A stretch of DNA of 64,000 bases from Pseudomonas baetica (GCF_019733355.1 NZ_JAIHLQ010000004.1:211596-275595); one strand, 5' to 3'. Positions 31,953 through 40,430 are shown, numbered from the stretch's first letter. Numbers and translations: made by a program. The notes: generated from the sequence alone by a model not told the origin.

Positions 31953-31977
31953 GCCGCTGATTGCTCAGCGGCCTCGC
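31953..31977 (-). terminator. Intrinsic terminator or attenuator between kdgD and the aldehyde dehydrogenase
   Basis: On the minus strand GCCGCTGA, a GCAA loop and TCAGCGGC are followed by TTTTTGC. This is a stable 8-base stem with a GNRA-like tetraloop and a T-tract, inside the catabolic run. It probably lowers expression of the distal genes relative to kdgD. Confidence 0.75.
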
Positions 31978-31989
31978 ATTTTTCAGGTG

Positions 31990-32901
31990 TTATTGCGCAC
32001 CTTGCTTGTCGATCAGCGCGGCGAGCATTTCGTACTCTTCGCCCGTCAGATCGGTCAGCGGTGCCCGCACCGGGCCTGCGTCATAGCCGGCGATTTTGGC
32101 GCCTGCCTTGACGATGCTCACGGCATAACCAGCCTTGCGGTTGCGGATGTCCAGGTACGGCAGGAAGAAGTCGTCAATGATCTTGCCGACGGTGGCGTGA
32201 TCTTCGCGGGCAATCGCGTGGTAGAAGTCCATCGCGGTTTTCGGAATGAAGTTGAACACCGCCGACGAGTAAACCGGCACGCCCAGCGCCTTGTAGGCAG
32301 CGGCGTAGACTTCGGCAGTCGGCAGACCACCCAGGTAGCTGAAGCGATCACCGAGGCGGCGACGAATCGACACCATCAACTCGATATCACCCAGACCGTC
32401 CTTGTAACCAATCAGATTCGGGCAGCGCTCGGCCAGACGTTCCAGCAACGGCGCAGTCAGGCGGCAGACGTTACGGTTGTAGACGACCACCCCGATGTTG
32501 ACCGATTTGCACACCGCTTCAACGTGGGCGGCAACCCCGTCCTGGCTCGCTTCGGTCAGGTAGTGCGGCAGCAGCAAAAGGCCTTTGGCGCCCAGACGCT
32601 CGGCTTCTTGTGCGTATTCGATGGCCTGACGGGTCGAACCGCCAACGCCAGCGAGGATTGGCACGCTGGTCGCGCAGGTGTCGACGGCAGTCTTGATGAT
32701 TTCCGAATATTCGCTGGCGGCCAGGGAGAAGAACTCACCGGTGCCGCCGGCAGCAAACAATGCCGAGGCGCCATAAGGGGCCAGCCATTCCAGACGCTTG
32801 ATATAGCCCGCGCGGTTGAAATCACCCTGCGCGTTGAAATCGGTGACCGGGAAGGACAGCAGACCGGTGGAGAGGATGGACTTCAGTTCTTGTGGATTCA
32901 T
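31990..32901 (-). CDS. kdgD: 5-dehydro-4-deoxyglucarate dehydratase KdgD
   Basis: A 303-residue DHDPS/NAL-superfamily TIM-barrel enzyme that dehydrates and decarboxylates 5-dehydro-4-deoxyglucarate to 2,5-dioxopentanoate. The Schiff-base lysine is Lys167 ([11 protein letters not shown]), the general-base tyrosine Tyr141 (VVVYNRN), and the substrate loop [11 protein letters not shown]. Its position at the head of the run, upstream of the semialdehyde dehydrogenase, gudP and garD, supports KdgD over other superfamily members. A candidate GntR operator lies 60-77 bases upstream. Confidence 0.94.
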   Translation of the reverse strand: MNPQELKSILSTGLLSFPVTDFNAQGDFNRAGYIKRLEWLAPYGASALFAAGGTGEFFSLAASEYSEIIKTAVDTCATSVPILAGVGGSTRQAIEYAQEAERLGAKGLLLLPHYLTEASQDGVAAHVEAVCKSVNIGVVVYNRNVCRLTAPLLERLAERCPNLIGYKDGLGDIELMVSIRRRLGDRFSYLGGLPTAEVYAAAYKALGVPVYSSAVFNFIPKTAMDFYHAIAREDHATVGKIIDDFFLPYLDIRNRKAGYAVSIVKAGAKIAGYDAGPVRAPLTDLTGEEYEMLAALIDKQGAQ

Positions 32902-32960
32902 TATTCGAACACCCTGGGTAGCAATATTGTTTTGGTTGGACCGTTCAGCCTTCGCCGAGG

Positions 32961-32978
32961 TTGTAGGTCATCGTACAA
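32961..32978. promoter_or_regulatory. Candidate FadR-type GntR operator upstream of kdgD
   Basis: TTGTAGGTCATCGTACAA is an interrupted palindrome (TTGTA-N8-TACAA). Its reverse complement shares TTGTACGAT and further bases (13 of 18 by eye) with a sequence just upstream of the FadR-family regulator gene at 36527. The TTGT..ACAA arrangement fits operators of that family. Confidence 0.55.
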
Positions 32979-33044
32979 CTTAAAAAATAACCGTCAACTG
33001 CATTTCATCGCAGGGCACGTTTTTTTGTCGGACAAGATCGATTC

Positions 33045-33096
33045 TTGACGTAGGAGTTTTCTCGACTAAAGTTAGTTTTACTGTATATCCATACAG
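33045..33096 (+). promoter_or_regulatory. LexA (SOS) box and promoter of the phospholipase-like module
   Basis: CTGTATATCCATACAG at 33081-33096 is a textbook SOS box (CTGT-N8-ACAG) with a perfect 6-base dyad. It differs at one position from the E. coli sulA box as I remember it. A -35-like TTGACG lies at 33045-33050 and a weak -10 (TAAAGT, 33067-33072) ends eight bases before the box, so bound LexA would cover the transcription start. The next gene starts at 33136 behind AAGGAG. Confidence 0.82.
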
Positions 33097-33135
33097 TCAA
33101 ATAAAACCTGCCGACGACATATCAAGGAGATAGAA

Positions 33136-34449
33136 ATGTCCGGTCTACAAACGAAACCCCAGGAAAAACCCAAACCGGTCACTGCCCGTTTTGATGATCT
33201 GTTTACTCAATCCGGCATCGACATCAGCACCGAAAATCCGCATCTGGTGCTGCACATCGCCGATGCCCACAGCGATGTAGAGCCTGCCACCGCCCTCCCC
33301 GATCAAGCCTTGAAGGGCAAGCTGCAAGCACGGTTCGAGGGCGCTGAACACACGGCCATCGGCGACAACACACTGCTGCGCTTCAACGAAGATGCCCAAC
33401 CGATCCTCGCGCAAAACGTGCCATTGCATCTGCCCAATGGCTTGGTGCTCACCTACGGCCAAGTGCTGGCGCTGGGCGGCGACTTCTACGGCATCGTCGA
33501 TCAGCCGATCAACGAAGGCGCAACACCGGTCGACCGCCTGCAACGCTTCAACGCGGCGTTCAATTCTCTCGCGGTCACTGCCGCTTCAAGGGCCGAAGCA
33601 ACACAGATTCTCGCGGTCATGCAAAAAGAGATCGACGCGGTTAAACAGGCAATAAAGGACGGTAAACATCCTCACGAGGCCTATGACGCGCTAGGAGATA
33701 CGTTGTCCGAAGAGTGGAACAGAATCACCGGCGGCGGCAGTTTTATCTCGGCGCTGTTTCCACTGGGGCGCTATCTGAAACTGGCGGCGAACAATGCTGA
33801 TCATTTCGGCGAATGGGCAAAACTGGCCTACATCGCCGGCCACACTGCGGCCTTGCAAACCGCCATGGCCGCCCACGCCAATCACGATGAGCCGCAACTG
33901 GAACGGGCTTACGCGATGAACGCGTTTGCCGACCACTTCCTCGCCGACCTGTTTTCCTCCGGCCACCTGCGTGTGCCACGCAAGGCGTTGGCTGCTGCGG
34001 TCACGCCGAGCGATCTGGGTTCATTGATTACGCGTTTCATGCACGACGAGGACAGCAAATTCGGCCTCAGCGTGCGCAACGCTTATGGCGATCAATGGCG
34101 TGCGTTCGGCGACAAGCGCTACTTCGAAGCCACCGACGCCGACAACCGCCAGCAGGTCAATCAAGCGGTGCAAGCCTCGGCGGACGAAGTGTTTGCGGCG
34201 TATCTCAGCGGAAAAATGCCCGTTCCGTCCACGTTTTCTGCACTGCAACGGCTGCCGGATCTGACGGCTGTGTTGAACCCGGCAAACAATTTCTCGGCGC
34301 TGTTTCGCACACAGGGCAGCAAGGTGCTGCGGCGCAAGGATGTAAACAACCTCAATGACACCGCGACCGTCGACGACTGGTGGGGTTGGAGCACGTACCT
34401 GCTGCTCAAGGATTACCACCCCAGCGGCAACACCAATCAAGGAGATTGA
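33136..34449 (+). CDS. Zinc phospholipase C / P1-nuclease-like protein under an SOS box
   Basis: A 437-residue protein without a signal peptide. Residues 220-280 look like the helical zinc-phospholipase-C/P1-nuclease fold: NADHF (His223), GHTAAL (His236) and DHFLADLFSSGH. The last gives His267-x3-Asp271-x5-His277, the exact spacing of the metal ligands His118/Asp122/His128 of Bacillus cereus phospholipase C. An earlier GGDFYG places Asp116 as a further possible ligand. The first 100 residues are beta-rich and hydrophilic. A good AAGGAG site precedes the ATG. The enzyme activity and target are inferred, not shown; a toxin or lysis role is possible given the LexA box. Confidence 0.72.
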   Translation: MSGLQTKPQEKPKPVTARFDDLFTQSGIDISTENPHLVLHIADAHSDVEPATALPDQALKGKLQARFEGAEHTAIGDNTLLRFNEDAQPILAQNVPLHLPNGLVLTYGQVLALGGDFYGIVDQPINEGATPVDRLQRFNAAFNSLAVTAASRAEATQILAVMQKEIDAVKQAIKDGKHPHEAYDALGDTLSEEWNRITGGGSFISALFPLGRYLKLAANNADHFGEWAKLAYIAGHTAALQTAMAAHANHDEPQLERAYAMNAFADHFLADLFSSGHLRVPRKALAAAVTPSDLGSLITRFMHDEDSKFGLSVRNAYGDQWRAFGDKRYFEATDADNRQQVNQAVQASADEVFAAYLSGKMPVPSTFSALQRLPDLTAVLNPANNFSALFRTQGSKVLRRKDVNNLNDTATVDDWWGWSTYLLLKDYHPSGNTNQGD

Positions 34450-34451
34450 CC

Positions 34452-34643
34452 ATGACGATCAAACTGAAACTGGAACTGGCCTCGGGCCAATCACTGAAGG
34501 GCGCGCCTCTGGAGTTATTGGCCAAAGGCCTGCCAATTGCCCGGGCGACGGTGGATGCCCAAGGTTATGCAACCTTTGATGCCAACCCCATTGCCGGCCT
34601 CCTCGCTGTAAGGGTCGACCGTTCAATTCTGCCGCGCCACTGA
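34452..34643 (+). CDS. Small beta-rich protein downstream of the phospholipase-like gene
   Basis: A 63-residue protein (MTIKLKLELASGQSLKGAPL...) starting two bases after the phospholipase-like stop, behind GGAG, so the two are an operon. The alternating hydrophobic pattern and the ATVDAQGYATFD turn resemble a carboxypeptidase-regulatory-like or transthyretin-like beta sandwich. I do not recognise a specific family. It could be a partner, chaperone or immunity-type subunit. A hairpin terminator follows. Confidence 0.65.
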   Translation: MTIKLKLELASGQSLKGAPLELLAKGLPIARATVDAQGYATFDANPIAGLLAVRVDRSILPRH

Positions 34644-34653
34644 CAACATCCGC

Positions 34654-34685
34654 CCCCCCTGTAGGGACTGCCGCAGGGGGGCTTT
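34654..34685 (+). terminator. Terminator-like hairpin after the SOS-box operon
   Basis: The stem CCCCCCTG/CAGGGGGG with a 12-base loop is followed by CTTT. It starts 11 bases after the small gene, so it probably ends the two-gene SOS transcript and leaves the next two small genes outside or partly coupled. Confidence 0.7.
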
Positions 34686-34791
34686 GAAATGGCTGGAAAT
34701 GAACGGTTTAAAACACGCCCAGCAAAAGTCTCTTACCGTGCAGAACCGCCGTGAATGGATCACGGCCCACTACGCACGGAGAGCGCCCCTC

Positions 34792-35166
34792 ATGATTTTT
34801 GTCCCACCCACACTTGCGCAATTTCTGCCTCATTCATCTGAAACGGCAACCGTGAACCTATCGGAACTGAGCGATCACCTGATCATTGAAGTCCCGGACT
34901 CCAGCGACTTTGCAGCCAACTGGAGCGTCTACGCCATTCTCGGCGAAGATCCCGAAGAGCCTGAATGGGCTGGCGAAGAAGTCGACACCGGCGCCTGGGA
35001 TGACGCCGAGGACGAGATGGAAAAACTGACGGGCATCGAATTGCAGATTCCAAAGGAAGTGCTGAAGACGTACGTGAATTGCGAAATCGAACTGCGCTAC
35101 AAGTTTCAGGATGAATCGAGCATGGAGCCGTTTTCGGCCCCGTTGATGCTGCGTATCGAAGCCTGA
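34792..35166 (+). CDS. Hypothetical Ig-like small protein (paralogue A)
   Basis: A 124-residue acidic protein starting MIFVPPTLAQFLPHSSETA. The frame is open 36 codons further upstream, but that part looks non-coding. An acidic loop (GEDPEEPEWAGEEVDTGAWDD in outline) interrupts beta-strand-like segments. The C-terminal half (IPKEVLKTYVNCEIELRYKF, then SAPLMLRIEA) aligns with the end of the next gene's product. No signal peptide. The function is unknown; the fold is inferred to be a single Ig-like sandwich. Confidence 0.6.
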   Translation: MIFVPPTLAQFLPHSSETATVNLSELSDHLIIEVPDSSDFAANWSVYAILGEDPEEPEWAGEEVDTGAWDDAEDEMEKLTGIELQIPKEVLKTYVNCEIELRYKFQDESSMEPFSAPLMLRIEA

Positions 35167-35364
35167 TGTCCGGGCGTGCCTGTTGATCGGGCGCGCCGCT
35201 CAAAAGACATAGACCGTTCGTCGGGACTGGTATTTCTTACAGGTGCCAGCCATTTCGGATCTCGGCCTTAATGGCTGAGGAGTTAACGAACCGGCTCCGA
35301 CAGCGCCAAGCCGTAACTTGCGCTCATTCAACGGTTTGAAGGGACAGTGAAAAGGAATTTGATC

Positions 35365-35718
35365 ATGACTGCACACGTAAAAGTGTTGGCTGCTCCAGAG
35401 CTCCAGGAAGCCGTGAACGGGGTACTACACGTTGGCAAATTGCAGGAAAAAGCCCACGGTGTGGTAAACGCTTACGCAAACCAGGCTGCCGGCGACGTAG
35501 TTGCGCTACACGTAAAAACGTCTACCGGTAACAGCTTTGAAACCGAAATCACAGTGACTGACTTGCAGGCCGGAAAGCCCCTCGTGCTCGCTGTTCCCAA
35601 AGATGTTTTTGAGAAAAAACTCGTTCCAAAAGCCACTGCCGATCTGCACTACACCGTGGCAAGAGGAGGGCAGAATCTCGGGAGCTCCGACATTCTGCAT
35701 GTGAATCTCGAACGCTAA
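35365..35718 (+). CDS. Hypothetical Ig-like small protein (paralogue B)
   Basis: A 117-residue protein starting at ATG 35365 (MTAHVKVLAAPELQEAV) behind AAGGA; GTG 35347 is a weaker alternative. The second half is strand-rich (VVALHVKTSTGNSFETEITV, VPKDVFEKKLVPKATADLHYTV, SSDILHVNLER). It shares the PK(E/D)V..hY..S..h.l.hE pattern with the product of 34792-35166, so the two are probable paralogues. No signal peptide or known motif. It converges with the GntR regulator gene, seven bases away. Confidence 0.62.
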   Translation: MTAHVKVLAAPELQEAVNGVLHVGKLQEKAHGVVNAYANQAAGDVVALHVKTSTGNSFETEITVTDLQAGKPLVLAVPKDVFEKKLVPKATADLHYTVARGGQNLGSSDILHVNLER

Positions 35719-35725
35719 ACAGCAA

Positions 35726-36472
35726 TCACCCCTGCGCCTGCGCCTCTTCATGGGCCTGGCGCAGTCTTTCACGGCTATTGGTCAGGTGCAGACGCATGGC
35801 CGCACGGGCCGCATCGGAATCCTGGCGGGCGATCGCCTCATAAATTTCTTCGTGCTCGCGGCTCAGGCGATTCATGTAGTGCTGTTGATCATCATGGGCC
35901 AGACGCGCCGAATTCAGCCGCGTGCGCGGGATGATGCTGGTGCCCAGGTGGGTCATGATGTCGGTGAAGTAGCGGTTGCCGGTGGACAAGGCTATTTCGA
36001 GGTGGAAGGCAAAGTCCGACGCGACGGCATCACTGGCATGGGACACGCTATCGTTCAGCGCATCGAGGGCGGCGCGCATGGTCGCCAGTTGCTCGGGGCT
36101 GCGGCGTTGTGCAGCGAGGCCGGCGGACTCCACTTCAAGGCTGATGCGTAATTCAAGAATAGCCAGCACATCACGCAGGGTGACGACCGTGGCCGGGTCG
36201 ATACGGAAGCCGCTGGGGCTCGGCGTATCGAGTACAAAAGTGCCGATGCCATGACGGGTTTCCACTTGCCCGGCCGCTTGCAGTCGGGAAATCGCCTCAC
36301 GCACCACGGTGCGGCTGACGCCATGGGCTTCCATGATCGCCGACTCGGTGGGCAACTTGTCGCCGCGCTTGAGCAGGCCATCACGGATCTGCTCGCTCAG
36401 CACCGTCACTAATTCCTGTGCGAGGCTGCGGCGCTTGCGCGGAAGGCGCGGGGTGTCGATCAGGTTTTCCAT
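35726..36472 (-). CDS. FadR-subfamily GntR transcriptional regulator
   Basis: A 248-residue regulator with an N-terminal winged helix (LAQELVTVLSEQIRDGLLKR, LPTESAIMEAHGVSRTVVREAISRLQAAGQVETRHGIGTFV in outline) and a C-terminal all-helical FCD ligand-binding domain (about 90-240). The conserved FCD metal ligands are suggested by DFAFHLEIA and HEEIYEAI. It lies near the aldarate genes, and an operator-like sequence upstream matches the one before kdgD. It is therefore the likely galactarate/glucarate repressor. An in-frame ATG at 36514 would add 14 residues. Confidence 0.88.
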   Translation of the reverse strand: MENLIDTPRLPRKRRSLAQELVTVLSEQIRDGLLKRGDKLPTESAIMEAHGVSRTVVREAISRLQAAGQVETRHGIGTFVLDTPSPSGFRIDPATVVTLRDVLAILELRISLEVESAGLAAQRRSPEQLATMRAALDALNDSVSHASDAVASDFAFHLEIALSTGNRYFTDIMTHLGTSIIPRTRLNSARLAHDDQQHYMNRLSREHEEIYEAIARQDSDAARAAMRLHLTNSRERLRQAHEEAQAQG

Positions 36473-36526
36473 GGTTTGTATCGGGTCTCGAAAATTCGGC
36501 TTGGTTGGCATCATAGCTCAAGCGGG

Positions 36527-36544
36527 TTGTACGATCACTTTCCG
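36527..36544. promoter_or_regulatory. Candidate GntR autoregulatory operator
   Basis: TTGTACGATCACTTTCCG, just upstream of the regulator start, matches the reverse complement of the kdgD operator over TTGTACGAT and several later positions. It looks like one good half-site and one poor half-site, so binding could be weaker than at kdgD. Confidence 0.45.
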
Positions 36545-36551
36545 TTAACAC

Positions 36552-36597
36552 CACAAATCCTGTGGGCGTTGGCTTGCCAGTTCCCACGGGATTTGTG
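36552..36597 (-). terminator. REP-like hairpin between the ABC exporter and GntR genes
   Basis: A 15-base inverted repeat (CACAAATCCTGTGGG against CCCACGGGATTTGTG, one mismatch) encloses GGCTTGCCAG, a REP-like core. It lies seven bases after the stop of the ABC transporter gene (minus strand) and upstream of the regulator. It is probably a 3' stabilising or terminating hairpin. Confidence 0.55.
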
Positions 36598-36603
36598 TCG
36601 TGA

Positions 36604-38331
36604 TCATGCCGTTACGGTTTGCTCAACCAAATGGCCGCCGTCGATCCGCACATGCCGTGGGTGGAATCGTTTCAGGCTGCTGCGATGGCCGACGCTGACG
36701 ATGCTCAACCCCGGCAATTGATCGATCAGCGCCTGATACAGCGTCGCTTCGTCTTCTTCATCCATCGCCGACGTGGCTTCATCCATGTACAGCCATTGTG
36801 GTGCGTAGAGCAGCGCGCGGGCGAAGGCCAAGCGCTGTTGCTCGCCCGGCGACAACATGCGCTGCCAGTGATTGGCTTCATCTACACGGGCTACCAGATG
36901 CGGCAACCGACAGGTTTCCAGCACTTGTGCATAACGCTGCGGCGTATAGGTATCGCCCGGCTGTGGATAACTCAGCGCTTCGCGCAGGGTGCCGATGGGC
37001 AGATAGGGTTTCTGCGGCAGGAACAGATAACGCGCCGCTGGCAGACGAATATTGCCGTGCCCCGCCGGCCACAAATGCCCCATCGCGCGCAACAGCGTGG
37101 ACTTGCCACTGCCGGAACGGCCACTGAGCATGACGCGCTCGCCCGGTTCAACGGTCATGTCGGCACTGGTCAACAGATGACGACCGTCGGCCAGATCCAG
37201 CCCCAGGTCATGCACCTTCAGCTCACTGCCTTGATTTTGCACATCAATGGCCGGCGGGCGGTCTTCGTTGTCGGTCATCGCCTGCCGGAAACTCAGCAAA
37301 CGATCACAGGTGGCGCGCCAGGAGGCGAGGCTCTGGTACGCGTTGATAAACCAGCTGAAACTCTCTTGAACGTTGCCGAATGCCGAGCTGATCTGCATCA
37401 ACTCGCCCAGTTCGATCTTGCCGGCGAGGTAACGCGGCGAAGCAACGATGAACGGGAAGATAATCGCGGCCTGGCTGTAACCGGCGGTGAAAAACGTCAG
37501 GCGCTTGGACACTTTCATGATGTCCCAGAAGTTATGCCAGACCATCCCGAAACGGCTGCTCAAGCGACGGTTCTCGTTCGGTTCGCCGTTGTACAACGCG
37601 ATACTTTCGGCATTCTCGCGAATCCGTACCATGGAAAAACGCAGGTCAGCTTCAAAGCGTTGTTGCTGGTTGTTCAGACCGATCAAGCGACGACCGATCA
37701 AATGCGTCAGCCAGCTACCCACCACGGCGTAAACCAGCACGCACCAGAACATGTAGCCGGGAATGGTGATGCCATAGATTTCGATGCTGCCCGATACGCC
37801 CCACAAAATGATCGAGAACGACACCAGACTGACGATATTGCGCAACAGCCCGATACCCAGTTCAAGGGTGTTGGACGTGAAATTGTTGAGGTCTTCGGAA
37901 ATCCGCTGGTCCGGGTTATCGGTGTAACCGCCCTGCTCCAGTTGGTAATAATTCTTGTCGGCGAGCCAGCGCGAGAAATGCTTTTCGGTCAGCCACGCCC
38001 GCCAGCGGATCGTCAGCATCTGCGTCAGATATTGCCTGTACACGGCACCGACAATCGCCACGGCCGCGATCACACAGAAGTACAGAATCAGATGCCAGAA
38101 CGCCGCTTCGTCCTTCTTTTGCAAAGCGTTGTAAAAATCCTTGTACCAGGTGTTGAACCACACCGAGATCCCTACGCTGAGCAGCGAGAGCGCTATCACC
38201 GCAATCAGCAGCGTCCAGGCCTTTACCTTCTCTTCACTGCGCCAGTAAGGCGTGATCATCGCCCACACTTTGCGAAAAAACTGGCCGCGCACAGCATCGT
38301 TGACCGCGGAATGTTCAGCGTTCGGATTCAT
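36604..38331 (-). CDS. SbmA/YddA-type ABC transporter (fused permease-ATPase)
   Basis: A 575-residue half-transporter. An SbmA/BacA-like transmembrane domain with about six helices (residues 30-330, including WRAWLTEKHFSRWLADKNYY and NPDQRISEDLNNFT, the family hallmark) is fused to an ABC ATPase with Walker [14 protein letters not shown], the signature LSPGEQQRLAFARALL (proline instead of glycine in the motif, as in YddA-like proteins) and Walker B WLYMDEATSAMDEED. The substrate is unknown; relatives handle vitamin B12, peptides or fatty acyl chains. Confidence 0.88.
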   Translation of the reverse strand: MNPNAEHSAVNDAVRGQFFRKVWAMITPYWRSEEKVKAWTLLIAVIALSLLSVGISVWFNTWYKDFYNALQKKDEAAFWHLILYFCVIAAVAIVGAVYRQYLTQMLTIRWRAWLTEKHFSRWLADKNYYQLEQGGYTDNPDQRISEDLNNFTSNTLELGIGLLRNIVSLVSFSIILWGVSGSIEIYGITIPGYMFWCVLVYAVVGSWLTHLIGRRLIGLNNQQQRFEADLRFSMVRIRENAESIALYNGEPNENRRLSSRFGMVWHNFWDIMKVSKRLTFFTAGYSQAAIIFPFIVASPRYLAGKIELGELMQISSAFGNVQESFSWFINAYQSLASWRATCDRLLSFRQAMTDNEDRPPAIDVQNQGSELKVHDLGLDLADGRHLLTSADMTVEPGERVMLSGRSGSGKSTLLRAMGHLWPAGHGNIRLPAARYLFLPQKPYLPIGTLREALSYPQPGDTYTPQRYAQVLETCRLPHLVARVDEANHWQRMLSPGEQQRLAFARALLYAPQWLYMDEATSAMDEEDEATLYQALIDQLPGLSIVSVGHRSSLKRFHPRHVRIDGGHLVEQTVTA

Positions 38332-38427
38332 GGATAAGGCTCGATATGGAAGAGAACAGACACGCACCGATCATAAATGATCGGTGCGTTTTATCGCGAG
38401 GGCTGCCGATAGTCGTTCAGCGCAGGT

Positions 38428-38988
38428 TCAGCGACGAACCGGGCGCTTCTGCAGTTTGCGCTGCAGGGTGCGGCGGTGCATGCCCAAGGCGCGAGCCGTG
38501 GCGGAGATGTTGCCTTCGTGCTCGGTGAGTACGCGCTGAATGTGTTCCCACTGCAGGCGATCGACCGACATCGGGTTTTCCGGCACCAGACTGTCGAGGT
38601 CGGCGTGTTCGGAGAGCAGCGCGGCGAGTACGTCGTCGGCATCGGCCGGCTTGCAAAGGTAGTTGCAGGCGCCGCGCTTGATCGCTTCGACCGCCGTGGC
38701 AATGCTCGAATAACCGGTGAGGATCACCACGCGCATTTCCGGGTCCAGCTCCAGCAACTTCGGCAGCAATACCAGCCCGGAGTCGCCGTCCATTTTCAGA
38801 TCGAGCGCGGCGTAGTCCGGCAGGTCAGCCTGGGCAATGGTCAGGCCTTCCTCGGCGGAACCGGCAGTGCTGACGCGAAAGCCGCGGCGGGCCATGGCGC
38901 GCGCCATGACTCGGGTGAAAGTCGCGTCGTCGTCGACCAGCAGCAAATGCGGCAGTTCTTCGCCTTCCACTTGGATTTCGTCACTCAT
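38428..38988 (-). CDS. roxR: Redox response regulator RoxR (RegA/PrrA family)
   Basis: A 186-residue response regulator. The receiver domain carries acidic DDD near 19-21, the phospho-acceptor Asp63 (YAALDLKMDGDSG) and the lysine in CKPADADDV. A Fis-type helix-turn-helix follows (HEGNISATARALGMHRRTLQRKLQKR). RoxR activates the cyanide-insensitive oxidase genes and other respiratory genes in Pseudomonas. Its start overlaps the end of roxS by eight bases. Confidence 0.94.
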   Translation of the reverse strand: MSDEIQVEGEELPHLLLVDDDATFTRVMARAMARRGFRVSTAGSAEEGLTIAQADLPDYAALDLKMDGDSGLVLLPKLLELDPEMRVVILTGYSSIATAVEAIKRGACNYLCKPADADDVLAALLSEHADLDSLVPENPMSVDRLQWEHIQRVLTEHEGNISATARALGMHRRTLQRKLQKRPVRR

Positions 38989-40243
38989 TTTGCTCTCCTC
39001 GGGCACCGTGAGGCAGGCGCAGCTCGGTGAGCGTGCCGCCTTCCTCATGACTATAGAGTTTCACTGAGCCGCCGGCGCGTGTCACGCTGGCCTTGCTCAA
39101 AAACAGGCCCAGGCCGAAACCTTTGCCCTTGGTGGTAAAAAACGGTTTGCCAATCTGCTCGGCGATGGCCAGCGGCACACCGGCGCCATGGTCCCGAATG
39201 CTGATGGTCAAGTTTTCCGCGTCCCAATCCAGCGTCACCTGAAGGTTCTCCGGGCAGGCGTCGGCGGCATTGTTGAGCAGATTCAACAGTGCCTGGGTCA
39301 GATCCGGCGGCGGTGCCATGCGCGGCACCGCACCCTGGCCGAGACGCTGGAAGCGATAACTGGCCTCCGGACGCATCAAGTGCCAGCGGTTCAGCGCTTC
39401 GTCGAGCCAGACCGTGACGTCCTGCATCTCGACGGCCAGGCGCCGATTGGCCTCCGCGGCGCGCACCAACTGTTGCAGGGTTTCCTTGCAGAGCTTGACC
39501 TGGTCCTGCAGCACCTTCAGATCGTCTTGCAGCATCGGGTCGGGATGATCCTGCTGCATCTCTTTGAGCAATACGCTCATGGTCGCCAGCGGCGTACCCA
39601 ATTCGTGAGCGGCGCCGGCGGCCTGGGTGGCAACGGCGAGCAATTGCTGGTCGCGCAGACCTTCCTCGCGACGAATCGCACGCAACTCCTCCTGACGACG
39701 CAACTCCTCGGCCATGCGCGCAGCAAAGAACGTGATCACCGCCGCCGCGAGCGCGAAGCTCAGCCACATGCCATAGACCTGCAGGTTCTCCCGGGCGATC
39801 GGCAAGGTTTCCAGCGGGTAGAACCGCGTCAGCATCAGGGTGTACAGCGCCAGTGCGATACCGGACAGGACCACCGAATAGCGCCAGGGCAGCGTCACCG
39901 CAGCAATGGTCAGCGGCACCAGATAATAGGAAACGAACGGGTTGGTCGAACCACCGGAGAAATACAGCAGCGCACTGTGGATCACCAGATCACAGGCCAA
40001 TTGCAGAGCGTATTCGAGTTCGGTCACCGGCCACGAAGTACGCAAGCGCACAGCGGTGAAAACGCAGAGCAGCGTCGAACAGCCAAGCGTCATCGCCAGT
40101 TGCACCCACGGCAACGGCAACAGTTGCAGCCAATAGGCCAAGCCTACGGACCCGGCCTGCGCGGCGAGCACCAGCGTGCGGATGAAAGTCAGCCGCCAGA
40201 GGTTCTGGCGAGTGGCGGAAGTCAGTTGTACGGGGGCGAGCAT
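38981..40243 (-). CDS. roxS: Redox sensor histidine kinase RoxS (RegB/PrrB family)
   Basis: A 420-residue membrane sensor kinase with about six N-terminal transmembrane helices. The RegB quinone-binding loop GGSTNPFVSYYLVP is near residues 98-110, the phosphorylated histidine is His213 (AGAAHELGTPLATM), and the HATPase domain contains NLLNNAADACPEN, RDHGAGVP and GLGLFLSKASV. It senses respiratory quinone redox state and phosphorylates RoxR. The start MLAPVQLTSATRQ is preceded by AGGAG. Confidence 0.94.
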   Translation of the reverse strand: MLAPVQLTSATRQNLWRLTFIRTLVLAAQAGSVGLAYWLQLLPLPWVQLAMTLGCSTLLCVFTAVRLRTSWPVTELEYALQLACDLVIHSALLYFSGGSTNPFVSYYLVPLTIAAVTLPWRYSVVLSGIALALYTLMLTRFYPLETLPIARENLQVYGMWLSFALAAAVITFFAARMAEELRRQEELRAIRREEGLRDQQLLAVATQAAGAAHELGTPLATMSVLLKEMQQDHPDPMLQDDLKVLQDQVKLCKETLQQLVRAAEANRRLAVEMQDVTVWLDEALNRWHLMRPEASYRFQRLGQGAVPRMAPPPDLTQALLNLLNNAADACPENLQVTLDWDAENLTISIRDHGAGVPLAIAEQIGKPFFTTKGKGFGLGLFLSKASVTRAGGSVKLYSHEEGGTLTELRLPHGARGEQNE

Positions 40244-40365
40244 GAGCTCTCCTGATGAGCGCTCCAGGCGGATCGCACGGAGTATAACCAAGCCGCGCCC
40301 TCGAGAGGCGAAAGTGCGGCAAACGACCACATGGCGAAAACATGTTCGGCGGCTATAAAAACGCC

Positions 40366-40430
40366 TTCGCGAGCAGGCTCGCTCCCATAGAGGAATGCAT
40401 TTCAAAGGTGGGAGCGAGCCTGCTCGCGAA
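40366..40430. repeat. REP doublet in the 313-base roxS / SIMPL spacer
   Basis: TTCGCGAGCAGGCTCGCTCC..A and its inverted partner GTGGGAGCGAGCCTGCTCGC lie about 20 bases apart in the divergent spacer between roxS and the SIMPL gene. The rest of the spacer (40431-40556) shows no clear structure. Confidence 0.88.
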
